Assembly (NCBI RefSeq): GCF_901933205.1
Contig: NC_044572.1
Span: forward strand, 92,470,965 to 92,534,964
Direction: 5' to 3'
DNA from: Camarhynchus parvulus
Taxonomy: Eukaryota; Chordata; Aves; Passeriformes; Thraupidae
Length of the DNA: 64,000 nt
In this document: positions 28,501 to 41,272 of the stretch, piece after piece
Numbering within the stretch: the stretch's first letter is position 1
Layout: each line of letters opens with the position of its first letter
Program-made: the position numbers and the translations under genes
Notes under the pieces: generated by a model
Database searches by the model: none
Told to the model about the DNA's origin: nothing
What the model saw: the letters and a program-made list of their open reading frames with translations, nothing else

Positions 28501-29929
28501 AATAGTTTTAGTGTGCAAACCATAAGAGCTTTAGCCACTGTTTGCTTTGCTTTCCTAATTATTTAAGTTACCATCATCATCAGTACATAGTAGAATTCGC
28601 GAAGAATTTTATTGGTGTGAGGTTTTCTGTTTTGAAGAGGCCATATTTCTGGTTTTTGCTCTCTGTTAAGGCACTCCCTGGATGTGTGACTTATCCTTTA
28701 CCTCTGGGCACCACTCAATCACTCAGCACCACTGTTTGGCCCGTTAGATGTGAATATACTACTGCAAATGTGTTGGAATACACAATATGGAGTTGGAGTC
28801 AGCATGTATTTTTGTGTGTTGTTTACATATTTGCAGAATGTTATCCAGCACAAACCTTTCTGGCAATAAGTTAACTGTCAACTTTTTCTGAAGCAGAGCT
28901 CAAAAATGTGTCCATGACATATCAGTGATTTGTACTCTGAGGCTGTGGACTTTCTGATTTTGGGACTATGAGCCTAGCGACAGATTTGGTCATTGGAACC
29001 CACAGCTATCTCATCAGCTGGCCTTATTTTTATTTATTTTTTTGCTTACAATAACATGCAACATTCCAAAAAGCTCATTCCAACTACAACCAAAGCCCCA
29101 AGACAAAATATATATGTGTAGATCAATAGAAACTCAAATCACTGCTGTTAAACAAGCACATTTGTAAATGTGTTTTCACGTGATGTGTAAGTCATCATTG
29201 CAGATAAATATAACACATTATGAAACCTAAATTCTTCTTATTATCTGCATCAGAGTAGAAAAAGTAGATACTTAGCCAATACAATCCATTGGCTTTTTAG
29301 AGCTCTTGCTCTACTAATAATCTTATTACTTTCCACCCAGATTGATAAAATATGAATTATTCATAGTGCTCTCACCTTAACCTTATTTAACATTTATCGC
29401 TTCCTATACTCCTGCTAAGAAACAAACAAAAACCTTGGGAAGATGATTAGGCAAATACTTTCTTCAGAACCACGCCTTTAGGCTGATCTAGTGGATAATT
29501 ACTAGTCTGGTACATTGTGCAAAAACAGGCATAGTTTTACAGTGTCCCTATATTTATGTGCTATGTGGAAAATACTACCTTGTATGATATAGCATATTTT
29601 ATTTGTCTATTACATGCTACAGCTGTGAAATATTTTTGTCTTATTCATTCAAATCCCTAAAAAATATTTCTCAGCTCCTAGTAAACAATGAATATTTGGA
29701 AATTTTACATGGAATCAATGCACAATAATATCTGTCTGAGTACACTGGACTTATCTGCTCTGTTACCAGTGCATGGGGTTTATATGGCATTCCTCCAGTT
29801 TTCCAGTCAGCTCTGTATCATTAGCACAAGTTAATTTCAGGCTCCATCTTCTGGTTAAAGTGTTGATGAGTTTGTAAATGAAAAAGCTGATTATTTATCT
29901 CAAGTTCCCAAGAGATAAATAATGATCCA
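25531..29929. other. Gene desert, 4.4 kb
   Basis: No known repeat or coding frame was recognised. Confidence 0.5.
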
Positions 29930-30330
29930 CAGTCCTGCCTCTCCTGCCCAATCCCAGGGCTTCCATTGCCCACCCATGGCCCAGGACTCCATCTCACCCC
30001 CAGGGCTGTCAGCCCCTGCCCCAGGGATGCTGCCCCAGGGCCAGTCTCCACCTCCCCATAGACTGATCCTGCCTGGCCATGGACCCTGAGCCAGGATCAG
30101 CCAGACTCAGCTTGGCCCAGTTCCTACAGTCCTGCCTGGCCATGGCTGAGGGCCAGAGCTGCTGCACAGGAGGGGTCTGCTCCAGGCAGGTGGCACCAAA
30201 CAGGTTTTCTTGGGTCTCTCACACTTGTATCATGGTTCTGCTAACCTGAGGACCTTGGAGGAGCAGCTATTTCCTCCAAGGGAGAAATAAGATGCCTTCA
30301 CAGGTCACCCTGGGAATGGCTTCAGCAGAG
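29930..30330. other. GC-rich unclassified insert
   Basis: An abrupt island of C/G-rich sequence in an AT-rich desert. It contains a 16-bp direct repeat, TCCTGCCTGGCCATGG, at 30067-30082 and 30130-30145. It also has a 9-bp perfect inverted repeat, CTTGGAGGA/TCCTCCAAG, at 30254-30262 and 30272-30280. CpG is scarce, so this is not a CpG island. It may be a fragment of an ERV or other transposon; no family was recognised. Confidence 0.45.
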
Positions 30331-31340
30331 GTCTTGTTTAAAGGAAAAAGTGAAAAAAGAGAGAGATTTTGAGATACATCTGACCCCACTATTGTTTGGG
30401 ACTGCTCTAATATTTATTTTCCATGATTAAGAGGCTATTATTTCAATTGTCTTTGATTTTAGAGCTACTACAATTCGGGTCATAGGAGCCTTCGTATGCT
30501 TGCATTTGGCAGAGGAAAGGAAGAGTGAATTAAGATTAAACATATGATATTTGGGAAAGGAAAAGGTACAAGTCAATTAGATTCAGGAAGGAATGGGTCT
30601 ATTTAATTTAATTTAACTGTTAAGGGTTTCACAAAATTATCAGAAAATAAGGTTTTGGCTACAGGATTGTTAGAAAGCCATGAATATATTTTCCTCACTT
30701 AGCTGATATTTTCACCACAGAGATACTGTATTCTTCAAGCATTCTTCTCTCAACATAACCTAATCAATCCTGATCTCATTTTGTGTTTTCTCTTTACAAG
30801 TCCCCAGACTATTTCCCTCCAAAACATATTTTTATCATCTGACCCTGTAACTTAGTTGCTAAGCTCATAAACTTTAGCAGCTAGCCTAGCAAGCCAATAA
30901 ATAACTTTGCATTTGTTGAAAATACCAGATGACTTGCTGATGCATGAAATAACAGTTGTACTGCTAATCCTTTCCATTATTTCTTACCCAACATTCTTGA
31001 GTTTGATGGCCCTGATTTAAGAAGTGTATGGGAGAACATGTTGTTTCCCTCTGTAAGGACAGCATTAAGGACTGTGGAAACCTGCTTCTGGATTTCAGGA
31101 GCACCACTCCAGTAAAATTAACAAAATGTTTTAGGCACACTGTTTAGGATGTGCTATGAGCTAAACTTGTACAGAAATATAAAATCAAGGTATGTCAAAA
31201 ATAATGGGACTGGCGTGCATCAGGTAATTGTGATCAGTTGCTCACAAAACTCCCCCAAAGCTGCTGCATCAGAAGACAGCATTCCAACACCAGGCAGGTG
31301 AGATTGTGCAGGACCTCAGTGGCAGCTGTTATTGTCAGAG

Positions 31341-31393
31341 CTTCATCCCCAGGAGCCTGGGATGAAGGTGAGACACTCCTCATGAGTGTCTCA
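31341..31393. other. Two adjacent hairpin-forming inverted repeats
   Basis: Hairpin 1 (31341-31367) has 12 paired bases with one bulged C and a 2-nt loop. Hairpin 2 (31369-31393) is a perfect 10-bp inverted repeat, TGAGACACTC/GAGTGTCTCA, with a 5-nt loop. They are one base apart. The arms are too short for a miRNA precursor. Function unknown. Confidence 0.5.
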
Positions 31394-31542
31394 GAGGACA
31401 GTAGCCTCATGTCTCTGTTACAAGTGTTGGATGATGTCAGGGTATGTCATATCCAAGGGCGTGCAGATCTATTCCAGTGGTGCTGGTCCATTACATTACT
31501 TACACCACCATTTTCTTGCTGTTATTAATCCTACTGAAAGCA

Positions 31543-31670
31543 ATCCAGAATGGTTTGGGATGGAAGGGACCTTTAGAGGTTATCTAGGTGGGACATCCCT
31601 GCAATGAGCATCTTCAACCTGATCTGGTAGCAATAAAGACCCGCCCAGCCCAACCTTGAATTTTTCCTGG
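31543..31670 (-). mobile_element. CR1 LINE short fragment
   Basis: CCAGAATGGTTTGGGATGG, AGGGACCTTTAGAGG and GCCCAACCTTGAA match the reverse complement of the CR1 3' end. Diverged, with small deletions. Confidence 0.8.
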
Positions 31671-34600
31671 AACACTCATCATTAGAAAGAATACTGTCTT
31701 TAACATCAATAAAAGGAGATTTTGACAAACAATAAAGAGCCAAAATACAAAACAATAACAAAAGAAAAACCTCTGAAGAAATCTATATCAAAATAAGCTT
31801 TCAGAACGCAGCAGGCACCTACTTTCAGTGATTTAACCAAAGCAGACTTGCAACTGCAGTCACAGAGCTCTCAGAGACAAAACCTTGTAATACAATTAAC
31901 TTCACGAGAAACCTCATTAGAAGCAGTGAGAGTTAGGCATGACCAAGCACAGTAAACAGATGCACAGAGCTACATCATGTTTTAGACACCTAGTCCAGCC
32001 TGCCTGCTCCTGCTTTAATGGAACAGAGTATCTCAGAGCTCCTAATGGGATGATAATGCTTGCACGATGAGATGTTCTGGCAACATCTGTTTGATGTCTC
32101 CGTGGAAACTCTATTTGCCTTTGGCTGGTCACTTAAATTTGGGTAAACTGATATTTTCTCTCGCTTACACAGTGCTTGACCACAGAGCTCATGACCACTT
32201 CAACAGAATTTAGGAGCAGATGCAAGAAATTGTGGCAATTGCTAATAATGTAACTTCTAATACAAAATAATTATATCAGGCCTGTAAATGACTAGTTCTG
32301 TACAATTGTGATTTTGATTTTTTAAATAAATGATGATTCACACAGGGAAAGCAAAGTAAGAAGAAGATACAAAGTAAATCTGAAGCAATACTAAAATAAA
32401 ATACAGAAAACAGGAAGATGAGAACATATGTGGTCTACTTTCTGCAGCTAGACCAAAAGTCTGATTAATATGTATTGGCTGCCACTCTAAGGGACTTTTT
32501 TATAATTCCTTAACTGAATGGCTTATGGCAGCATCAAAGGGTGGGTTTTTTTGAAGAATCATTTTATTTGGTTTTTTGGAATTCACTATTCTATATGCAG
32601 TGTACATAAAACAATGATATAGAATGTTTATGAATCATCTAGATATTTCTGAATTGTTCTACAAACCAGTGGCATATAAAAAAAGATATTTTTATTTTAA
32701 TTTTTCTTTCTACAGCAGTAGGGGTTCCATGGAGTTTCCAGGGATGAACTTAAGCCCTTGATTTTGTATTGTTTAAGAAATAGCAAATGGGGTCAAGTCA
32801 CCCTGACAGACATTGCAGCTTTCCTGACATAAAGGTCAGATATCATGACGTTAAAGGCTTATCAGGACATTTTCTTCTTCCTTAGAGAATATTTCATTTT
32901 CTGTCTTCACAAGGACACTGTTCTGTAGCATGGAGAAAGGCTGCAGAAACAGCAATTTGAACACTATTTTGTAGCGAAAGTCAGATCTGATTTCCACCAA
33001 AATAATTAGAAAGACTCCATAACTTCCTGGGAAGTTATATCAGATTAAAAAATAAAACAAAATAAATCACAGATCATAACAGAACTATGGCTGGTGGGAG
33101 GGCTAACTGACCTGCTAAATCATGTAGTGATCCATCTTCAAAAATTGCATGCTGGAGAACTTCCCAAATGCTCAATGGCAGCTGGCATCCCCAGTCTCCC
33201 AATTATTTCTTTCAAGATCTTTTACTGTTACATATTCATGGTTTTATCTTTTGCTTTCCTTTAGTGAAGTCCAGCAGATTAATTTAGCAGTCACTTTTTG
33301 TTTTTGCTCAGGTGGAGTACATGGAGAGTTACAATACAAGGAGAATGACAACAGAACGGACTTTGGGCAATAGGAACAGTTTCCATTGTTTCTCCTAATG
33401 GATGCAGAAAGGATGTACTCGACTCCATCATCTACATAAAAATGGAGAAGTAATATATCAGTTTCACCCTTATTTGCACTTCCCTAACTTACCCTTTTGC
33501 CTCTTAAAATAATGTGTAATACAGTTCTTGGCTTTAGAAATACAGTCTTACAAATATTCTTCCTCTTCTTTCTCTCTCAAGCACTAATTGTCAGAAGGAT
33601 AAAAGTAATTTAAAAGCAGTATATTTTTCAGTAACAGTGAGGGGTTTTTGCAGAAAAGAAATGCAGGACATGAACAGGCATTCAGTGCCATGAGCTTTAA
33701 TTTGATTAGTACACACACTTTTTTAGAAATTTGAGTCACCAAGAAGATAATACAATCTGTTTCAATCATTTTAGTTAGACAGAATGAAATACAGCAAATA
33801 ACATTCATACATAGGAAAAGGATTCCAATTACAAGGTCTAAGGAATATTTTATAAACAAATTAAAATGCACAACATATTTCCTCCTATAATAATTTTTTT
33901 CTATCAGCCATGAAGAAGCCATTTTATTACGAAGTTCGTTTGCACTGATGGAAGAGATTTCAAATTACAAGAATATAAGCATTCACCAATGAAAAGTAAG
34001 AAAACTCTCCAAATAATATATTTAGGACTGGGAAATATGACAAGATACAAAGTAGGAAAAACTGTTTACTTCCATTTGTATTCAACTAAACCATTGACAA
34101 TAGTCTGTCTTATATAAAGAGGAAGAAACTCTTGCCCATGTAAATTAACTAAATCGACTGAAAAAAAATTTATGTATAAGGTTCTAGTTCAATTAACACA
34201 ATAGAAAGTTTCTGGATGTGGCAAAATTAGCAAAACACCAGAACCCCTGCATTTTAATGAGCTGTCTGTGATTAAAAAGATCCTAAATATTCACCTATCA
34301 TTTCATCCATAGCAAAATGATCATGAGCCCTTTTTATGAGCAGTATTTTAAGCCTTGTTCATGGTGCAGTTCTGCATTACTTTTACACAAATAATTTTTC
34401 CAGCATGGGATCATAATATAAGTATTCTTTGCAATCATGTTTCACACATTATTTTCAGCTGTAATACTGCCGTGAAAATTAAGTCCATATTTGAACATCC
34501 TTGCTATCTCATTTTGCCCTGAGAATGATTTCAGCTGCCACTAGGTTATTTCTCTGGATATTTAGTAATGATTTATACATACATTGTGCCTTTTGGCCAG

Positions 34601-35859
34601 GTGTCTGCAGAACTAGAGGTAAAATAAACCCTTTTATTATCATAGGAGTTAAAAAGAATATTTAAATCTTCATCCATATGAATGCAAGGAAATCTGAAAA
34701 CACATCTCAGGGTAACACTGTAGAGCAACCAGGGGCAACATAATAGAAATATGATCCTGCAAGGTTTATTACAGGCATGCAAAGATAAATACATGAAAAA
34801 AAATTACATTACTCAAGTCCAGAGGGTTCTGTGTTCCTTATAGTAACACACTGCCTACAAACTACTAAGCATTGCCTAGGTAGAGGTTGAAAGTTGGGAC
34901 CATAAATAATTCCATTTGCACACATGACTGTCTTCAACACTTACTCCCTCTCCTCCTCCCCTTCCTTTTCCTCCACTGATGTTACTAATTAGATACCATT
35001 TTTGAATTAATGTATCAGGCCATCCTTAAATCAGCATATCCTTAAATCCATAGCAATTAATTTTTGTCTTCACAGATATAGAGCTGTGGGAGTAGCTTAT
35101 TTGTGTAACTAGAACAAGATTAATTTCACTTACGGTGGCAAATGACAGAAGATAAGGAGAAGGAAGCAAAGGTGTTTCCTGTGGCCACTGTGATATTGCA
35201 CTACCACAGATTTCAGGGTTGAAAGTGCGGAAGTTTTCTTTCTGTTCATGATCCAGTTAGGCTTACTTATGAAGGACAAACAAGTCTCTCTGCTCCTCAT
35301 TTGTAGCACTGCCCTGTGTATATTTAGTAAGGAGAAGCAGAAGTCTTGAAAACAGCAAGGCCCACATTCACATCAGCCTTCCCACCTACCACTCTGTTGG
35401 AAGCCTGGCACGTAGGCAAGCTGGGAAGCAGCTATAAATGGTCTGACCATGTAGCATCTTCCACAAAGGTTGACTGCCAACAGCAGGTTAGGAGGCCACC
35501 CGTCTAAAGGGACAGGATGCCATGCAGAGTGTTGTACAACTATTGCAAAGTGAGCAGAATTCATGACAGCAGCAATTTTATAACTGTTATTCCTAAATCT
35601 CATATAGGACACCCATAATTAGACAGGTTTATCTGTCACACAACCTGTACAAATCTGCCCAAAATGTTGACTGCTCTATCAGAAACACCATGGCAGATTA
35701 TATTTGTTCAATAAAGTATTAGCTTTTATAATGTTTCATATAAGCAAGGGGCAATTGAAGACCTTACTGTCAGAGGCTTTACCTTGCAAAGATTTTACAA
35801 TACTTTCACAACAGGTTGGTAAAAGACCTTAAGATCAATGGAGGGAAATGCAGGTGTTT
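31671..35859. other. Gene desert, 4.2 kb
   Basis: AT-rich sequence; no repeat or gene was recognised. The 112-codon minus-strand frame at 33584-33922 has no family resemblance that I can see. Confidence 0.5.
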
Positions 35860-35980
35860 GTAATGGGCTGGCAACCGTCAGCTCATAGTTCCCATGGAAA
35901 CAATAAATTGCTATGCATGAGTAATGGAGAGTGATTACATTGAGAGTAATTATGGCAAAAAGTAATTAAGCAAGATGAGA
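35860..35980. promoter_or_regulatory. Candidate cis-regulatory module with RFX X-box
   Basis: 35888-35901 reads GTTCCCATGGAAAC, a near-palindromic RFX X-box. It is followed at once by ACAATAAA (SOX-like), CTATGCATGA (POU-like) and several TAAT/TAATTA homeodomain-type cores up to 35970. Clusters like this are typical of vertebrate enhancers, but activity is inferred. Confidence 0.35.
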
Positions 35981-36204
35981 AGAACATACAGCATCATTTG
36001 CCTTTTTCCTCTACCAATGGCAATCCACATGTCAGTTTTCAATCACATTTCTTAATCACCATAAGACCTTTCCAGGCTTTAGCCCACTTGTGGAGTCATT
36101 CTTTAGATGATCACTAATTGACTGAATAATAGATGAGTTTTGTTGTGTTTTTGTGCTTCATATCTGCATAGCTCTCATACTGTTAATTACAGAAATATGA
36201 GTGC

Positions 36205-36280
36205 AACTGGACTAAGGCCAGAAGGGCCACTGTGATCATAAGGTCTCCATACTCTGTTATATAAGATGCATTTTCTTCCT
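36205..36280 (-). mobile_element. Possible ancient CR1-type scrap
   Basis: ACTAAGGCCAGAAGGGCCAC followed by TGTGATCATAAGGTCT resembles an old 3' end seen in turtles, crocodiles and birds. It is very diverged, and the family assignment is from memory. Confidence 0.35.
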
Positions 36281-36477
36281 CACAGCAGTGTTGTCACCTA
36301 GTAGTATTTTGAAACTGAAATGCACGAAATCTTTCAAGAAATAGCCAGATGTGATTTGAAGCAAGATGAATATATTACACTTGCTCATTAAGCATTCTAA
36401 GGTTATTTGTACCCATGGCTTACTGTTAAGCCTTTCTCTTAATTAAGATTCAACCGCTATAGCCTAATTTCACTGTA

Positions 36478-36904
36478 TGTGACCTTGTGAACTCACTCAC
36501 TGGTTTCAGAGATGCAGAGCATCAGGTGTTTGTCTCTATACAGAGCAATGTGAAGTTATCGAGGCACTTTTTAACAAAAGCCCCCTGCACTGAGTTTACG
36601 TCACTTGGCTGTCGCCCTGATTTTTTAAGTTTTCCTAAGCCTTCCGATGTTTACAGAATAATTCATTATTCTTGTAGCGAACTTTCTCACACACTTTCTG
36701 CAAATAACTTATTGTTTTGCATTCTTTTATGGAGGAGGGAAATTCGATGGACTGTTGGGTTGTCCAGAGTCATTGGAGAGGTGGCACTGTCACTCTCCAA
36801 TCCACTGTCACTTTTGGAAATCTATAAATGTTGGAGTCAGAAATTAAATATTCCTTTCTTCTGCCTTGAGAGAGCTGCGTGTCTGCGTCATGTTGTGTCC
36901 TACA
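36478..36904 (+). mobile_element. LTR-like block next to ERV copy 2
   Basis: Layout resembles a retroviral LTR read on the plus strand: a TATA-like TCTATAAATG near 36822, AATTAAATATTCC about 25 nt later, a GAGAGCTGCGTGTCTGCGTC segment, then a possible CA end at 36903-36904 just before the ERV-type repeat. The 145-codon frame within it looks incidental. Ends and identity are tentative. Confidence 0.4.
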
Positions 36905-36909
36905 GTGAC

Positions 36910-37970
36910 ACTTGGCTCTGGTAATGGGGCAGCCACAGGGGTGGCTGCAGGGAGAAGGTGCCAGAAGCTGTGTGACAGAGCCAGTGCCAGCTCCATAGTG
37001 GTCCCACTACTGGCCAAGGCCGAGTGCACTGGTGACGGAGGGATTGCCTCTGGCACAACACAGCCAAGGGGGCATGGGGTATGGAAACTGCAGTGGGAGA
37101 AGGAAGTGAGGATGTGAGAGAAACAGCCCTGCAGACACCAAGGTCAGTGCAGAGTGAGGGGGAGCAGGTGCTCGAGGTGCTGGAGCAGAGATTCCCCTGC
37201 AGCCTGTGGTGCAGCCCATGGAGAGGTAGCTGCGCTCTTGCAGCCCGTGGAAATCCATAGTGGAGCAGAGGTCCACCTGCAGCCCCTGGAAGACCTCAAG
37301 CTGCAGCAGGTGGGTGCCTGAAGGAGGCTGGGAACCCATGGGAAGCCCATGCTGGAGCAGGCTCCTGGCAGGATCTGTGGCCTTGTGGAGAGAGGAGCCC
37401 ACACTGGAGCAGGTTTCCTGGCAGGACTTGTGATCCCATGGGAGAAGCCATGCTGGAGCAGCCTGTTCCTGAGGGACTGCACTCCATGGGAGTGACTGAC
37501 CCTGGAGCAGTTTGTGAAGAACTGCCGCCCGTGGCAAGGACTCATACTAGAGAGGTTAATGGAGGACTGTCACTGGTGGAAGGGACTCCACGCTGGAATA
37601 AGGGAAGAGTGTGAGGAGCCTCCCCCCTGAGGAGGAAGGAGATGCAGAGACAGAGGGTGATGAACTGACTGCAGCCCCCATTCCCTGTGCACCTGCACTG
37701 GTCATGGGGCAGAGGTAAAGAAAATAGGAGTAAAGTTGAGTCCAGGAAGAAGGGAAGGGTGGGGAGAGGATATTTTTGAAATTTGGTGTTATTTCTCACC
37801 ATCCTATTCTGATTTGATTGGTAATGAATTAAACTAATTTCCCCAAGCTGAATCTCTTTTGCCCATGACAGTAAATGATGAGGGATCTCTCCCTGTCCTT
37901 ACCTTGATCAATGAGCCTTTCCTTATATTTTCTCTACTGTGTCTAGTTAGGAGGGTGTGCTGAACTACCT
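36910..37970 (+). mobile_element. Avian ERV/LTR-type repeat, copy 2
   Basis: Shares with 1531-2471 the ordered blocks GTGAGAGAAACA, TGCAGACACC, AGATTCCCCTG, CTCCTGGCAGGA, GGGAAGAGTGTGAGGAG, CTAATTTCCCCAA and GGATCTCTCCCT. The phrase CTGGAGCAG or a close variant recurs at least five times between 37260 and 37510, so the element has degenerate internal repeats. The poly(A) hexamer seen in copy 1 is mutated here (AATGAATTAAAC). No intact viral gene. Confidence 0.75.
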
Positions 37971-40900
37971 GCAGAGTTCAGCTGGGGTATTTTGGTATTT
38001 TTAAGAAGTTCTAGGAAATGTCTTTGTGAAAGCCCCTCCCTTGCAGTGGTGTTTCCCATGGCTCAACTCCAGTGCCAATAACCTCTGAATTCAGGATTCC
38101 AGGGGCTATGCAGGTCATTTCAGTTACACAGAGCTGACGATCATGTTTAGTTTACTGGCAATATCAGACTCATCATTTTCCAGTACAATAATAAATTCTT
38201 AAAGTTTGTCTCATGTTCTTAATTCCTAAATGTACAACTTTTCATTTTACTCTTTTAAAGCTATCTGCTTGCTTGTGCTAAATTGTGAAATTCAGTGTAA
38301 AGGAACTGTCACACCACCACCTCTACTGTAAATGTCACAACTACAAGACATTAGCAGTAATTTTGTATTTTCTTTCAAAATCTTAATATTAAACTTTAAC
38401 AAGTTGATAAATTCTTGACAGGTGTTGCTAGAAATGTCTATGTGCCTCAGATGATATATTACTAGAGGAGAGGTTTTATTTTTCTCAGCAAATTTTAGAT
38501 GAGGCTACATGTTTATAGAGGAATGGAATGACCATGCAATGGAAATTGTACAAAGTTTTCCAAGAAGAGAATACTGCCATTAGGGAAATACTGCTATAAA
38601 ATGAGACCTCAGTCTTCATCCAGTATATGTATCTGGCCAAGGTGCACCAACATTTCTACAAATGTCATACACAAAAGTTTCTTGAGTACTGCACAGTAAA
38701 ATTGATAAAGTGTACATAATTTTAAATCCATGCTGTAGCATTTACTTTTGGCTTAGAAGGTTTTAATTAGGTATAAAACTGATTATATTTTGGTTTCATG
38801 CTCAACCAGACATTTTTACTGTATTGAAATAGCCTTTGATCAATGTTAAAGCAAGTATACAGACAAATATGCGCATACTTGACTGCTTTCTTCTTCCAAA
38901 AGTGAGCCACACACAGGCTTCCATAAAATAGTTTTGGACTTCACATCATTGAAGAACTCCTAGTTTTTTCTCATATTCAAATATATGAATCTGGCTCTAT
39001 TTTTCTGTCTCTTAAACTATACATAAATTACAGAGATTTAAACTACACTTGATTAAGAAATATCAATATATTCCATAAATTTCAATAGACTTCTTACTAG
39101 CTGGAATGGAGGGCCATGCCTCCTCCATGTAAGTACTTGATAATCAGAGTAATTGTTAAATCAGTTAAATTTTCAACACCTAGTGACATCTAGCCATCAT
39201 ACTCTATTCAGTTTTATGTTTACACTGTTTTTTCTGGAAGTTTTCCTGAAGATGCTTCGTGTTTTTAATTATTATGTAAACATTTTTTAAGGAAAGTGGT
39301 TTGTATCTCGTATGACAGAGTCAAGAAGAGATGGTACACAGCTATTGGAACTATCCCTTGAAAATTCATGCAAAGTACAATATATCTCAGAACAAATGCA
39401 CACTACTTTACATGCACTATACATTAAAACCAACACAAATTTTTAATTTTTTAGTCTTTGACATTTGCCCATGTACTGAAAACAACACTAACACAAGCTC
39501 TGTAAGATACAAGCTGTTCTTTTCTCTGCTGTTCTTTTCTCTGCTGTCCTTGTTTCTCAAAATACCACAAATATCATTAGGTTCAATGTGTCACATCACA
39601 TTGTGAAGCAACCTTGAAGATAACATAATAAAATAATGTATTCACAGAATTATTTTATGAAAAGATCCCTCTTCTTCCCTACAATGTGGGATTTAAAGCA
39701 AAATTTATTTCACTGCAACATTAAATATATAAAGCTTAATGTTTACCTCTTGGAGATAGTAACATTATTTTTTGAAAATGGAGATCTAATCAATTATGAA
39801 AATAATAAAGTTGAGGCTTGAAGGAAGAGATGCATGCACACAAAGTAAAAGGCAATACAAAGCTCAAAGGACCATAACTTAAAAATTGTCAACTACAAAA
39901 TTTAAATTTGCTCCTTATACAGTCATAATGTTTTTTACATATATTTTCAGCCAGTTTGGGCATATCTTTGTAATCTATTACAGCATGAAATTTTGTTACC
40001 AACCATAGACATTCAAAAATTTTGAAGAAATTGTACATTTTTTGATACAAGAATTTAAGGCAATTATGAATGATTACTACATATGTTTCATACATACTTG
40101 TGACTGAGAACAGTGTAGCTTAATTACTCAGAAGCAGCAATTAAGTGTCAGCTTCACTTGCAACTAATAAGATTCCTTTCTTCAAAATGAGGTAAGTGGG
40201 CAACACAATTACCTGTGAAGTAGTACAGCTGAACATAAAATTTACACAAGTTCCTTCATTTTACTGTTGCATATATTCAATGGGATGTTGGCCAAGCGCC
40301 ATTCAATTGTTTTTTTTTTTGGCTATGGATCCTAAATCTGATTTATATATCAGTGCACAGTGTGCATCTGGGTCCACACATATCTTGGAATTGTATTTTA
40401 GATTTTATTGTAAGAAGCAAAACACTGCTGTAATCTTTTGTATTATACCTCAAACACACTACTCACAATGTGGCAGGACAAAGATGTCACTAAGAATCTT
40501 AGTGGAATAATTTCTTTACCTCTTTAAATGAGATTTTTTTAAGGCAAAAGTGGTGCAAAGCAGAAAATGTAATGTATAAAATGCAAACTTTGTTAGAAAC
40601 CTGCTACAGTGCCTTAGTTTGAGAGGAATCTGAGAAAAAATTCCTGGTACCCATTTTGTTTTGTACAGCGTAACATTTTCAAATTCACACAATGGATGGA
40701 ATTCAGTGGGATTATTTCCTCAGGCCTAGCCAGAGAAATATATTTTTTTCCTTTCCTTTACTTCATGTACATTAAAATCAACCTTTCTGGTTAGAAAAAG
40801 ATGTAAAATAGCATACTAAGCCAGTCAATAAGGTGAAACTTTTGCTTTGCTTTCCACCAAAAACCACAATCCCTGCCAACAAGCTCAGAACCTGGAAGCA

Positions 40901-41218
40901 AACACTCAGTTGCAGAGGATCTTGGCATACATTCTCCGATTTTCTACCCAGATCAGCCATTTCTGTGGCAGGACACCTTGCTGACCAAGTGACCAGCTGC
41001 TCAAGGGTTGGACACAGTTCAGAGCACACATTAACACTGCTGCTATATTCGGAACCTTCATGTCACAGCTGAGTGTGACAAAGTCACACTAGAGACACAG
41101 ACCAACAAAGACATCTTCCAGGCAGGAAACTGAGCCTTAGAGTGCCAGCTGTCTCTTAAGGTTTGCCTGAAAAGTCAGGTGGAAATTTTACTGACATTCA
41201 CCAGGAACAAGGTGAATC
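37971..41218. other. Intergenic, mostly featureless
   Basis: Contains a 15-bp tandem repeat, GCTGTTCTTTTCTCT, of about 2.6 copies from 39513, and a T-run near 40308-40320. No gene was seen. Confidence 0.5.
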
Positions 41219-41272
41219 TCTAACTAGTTGTTACAGAAGTCCCTTCTAACTAGTTGTTACAGAAGTCCCTTC
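41219..41272. repeat. 26-bp tandem duplication
   Basis: Two identical head-to-tail copies (41219-41244 and 41245-41270) containing TAACTAGTTGTTACAGAAGT. Identity is perfect, so it is probably recent replication slippage. Confidence 0.9.

Noticed and set aside
33584..33922. 112-codon minus-strand frame
   Set aside because: Low-complexity hydrophobic translation of AT-rich DNA, no known motif; consistent with chance.
36487..36924. 145-codon plus-strand frame
   Set aside because: It runs through the LTR-like block and into the ERV-type repeat. No protein family recognised.
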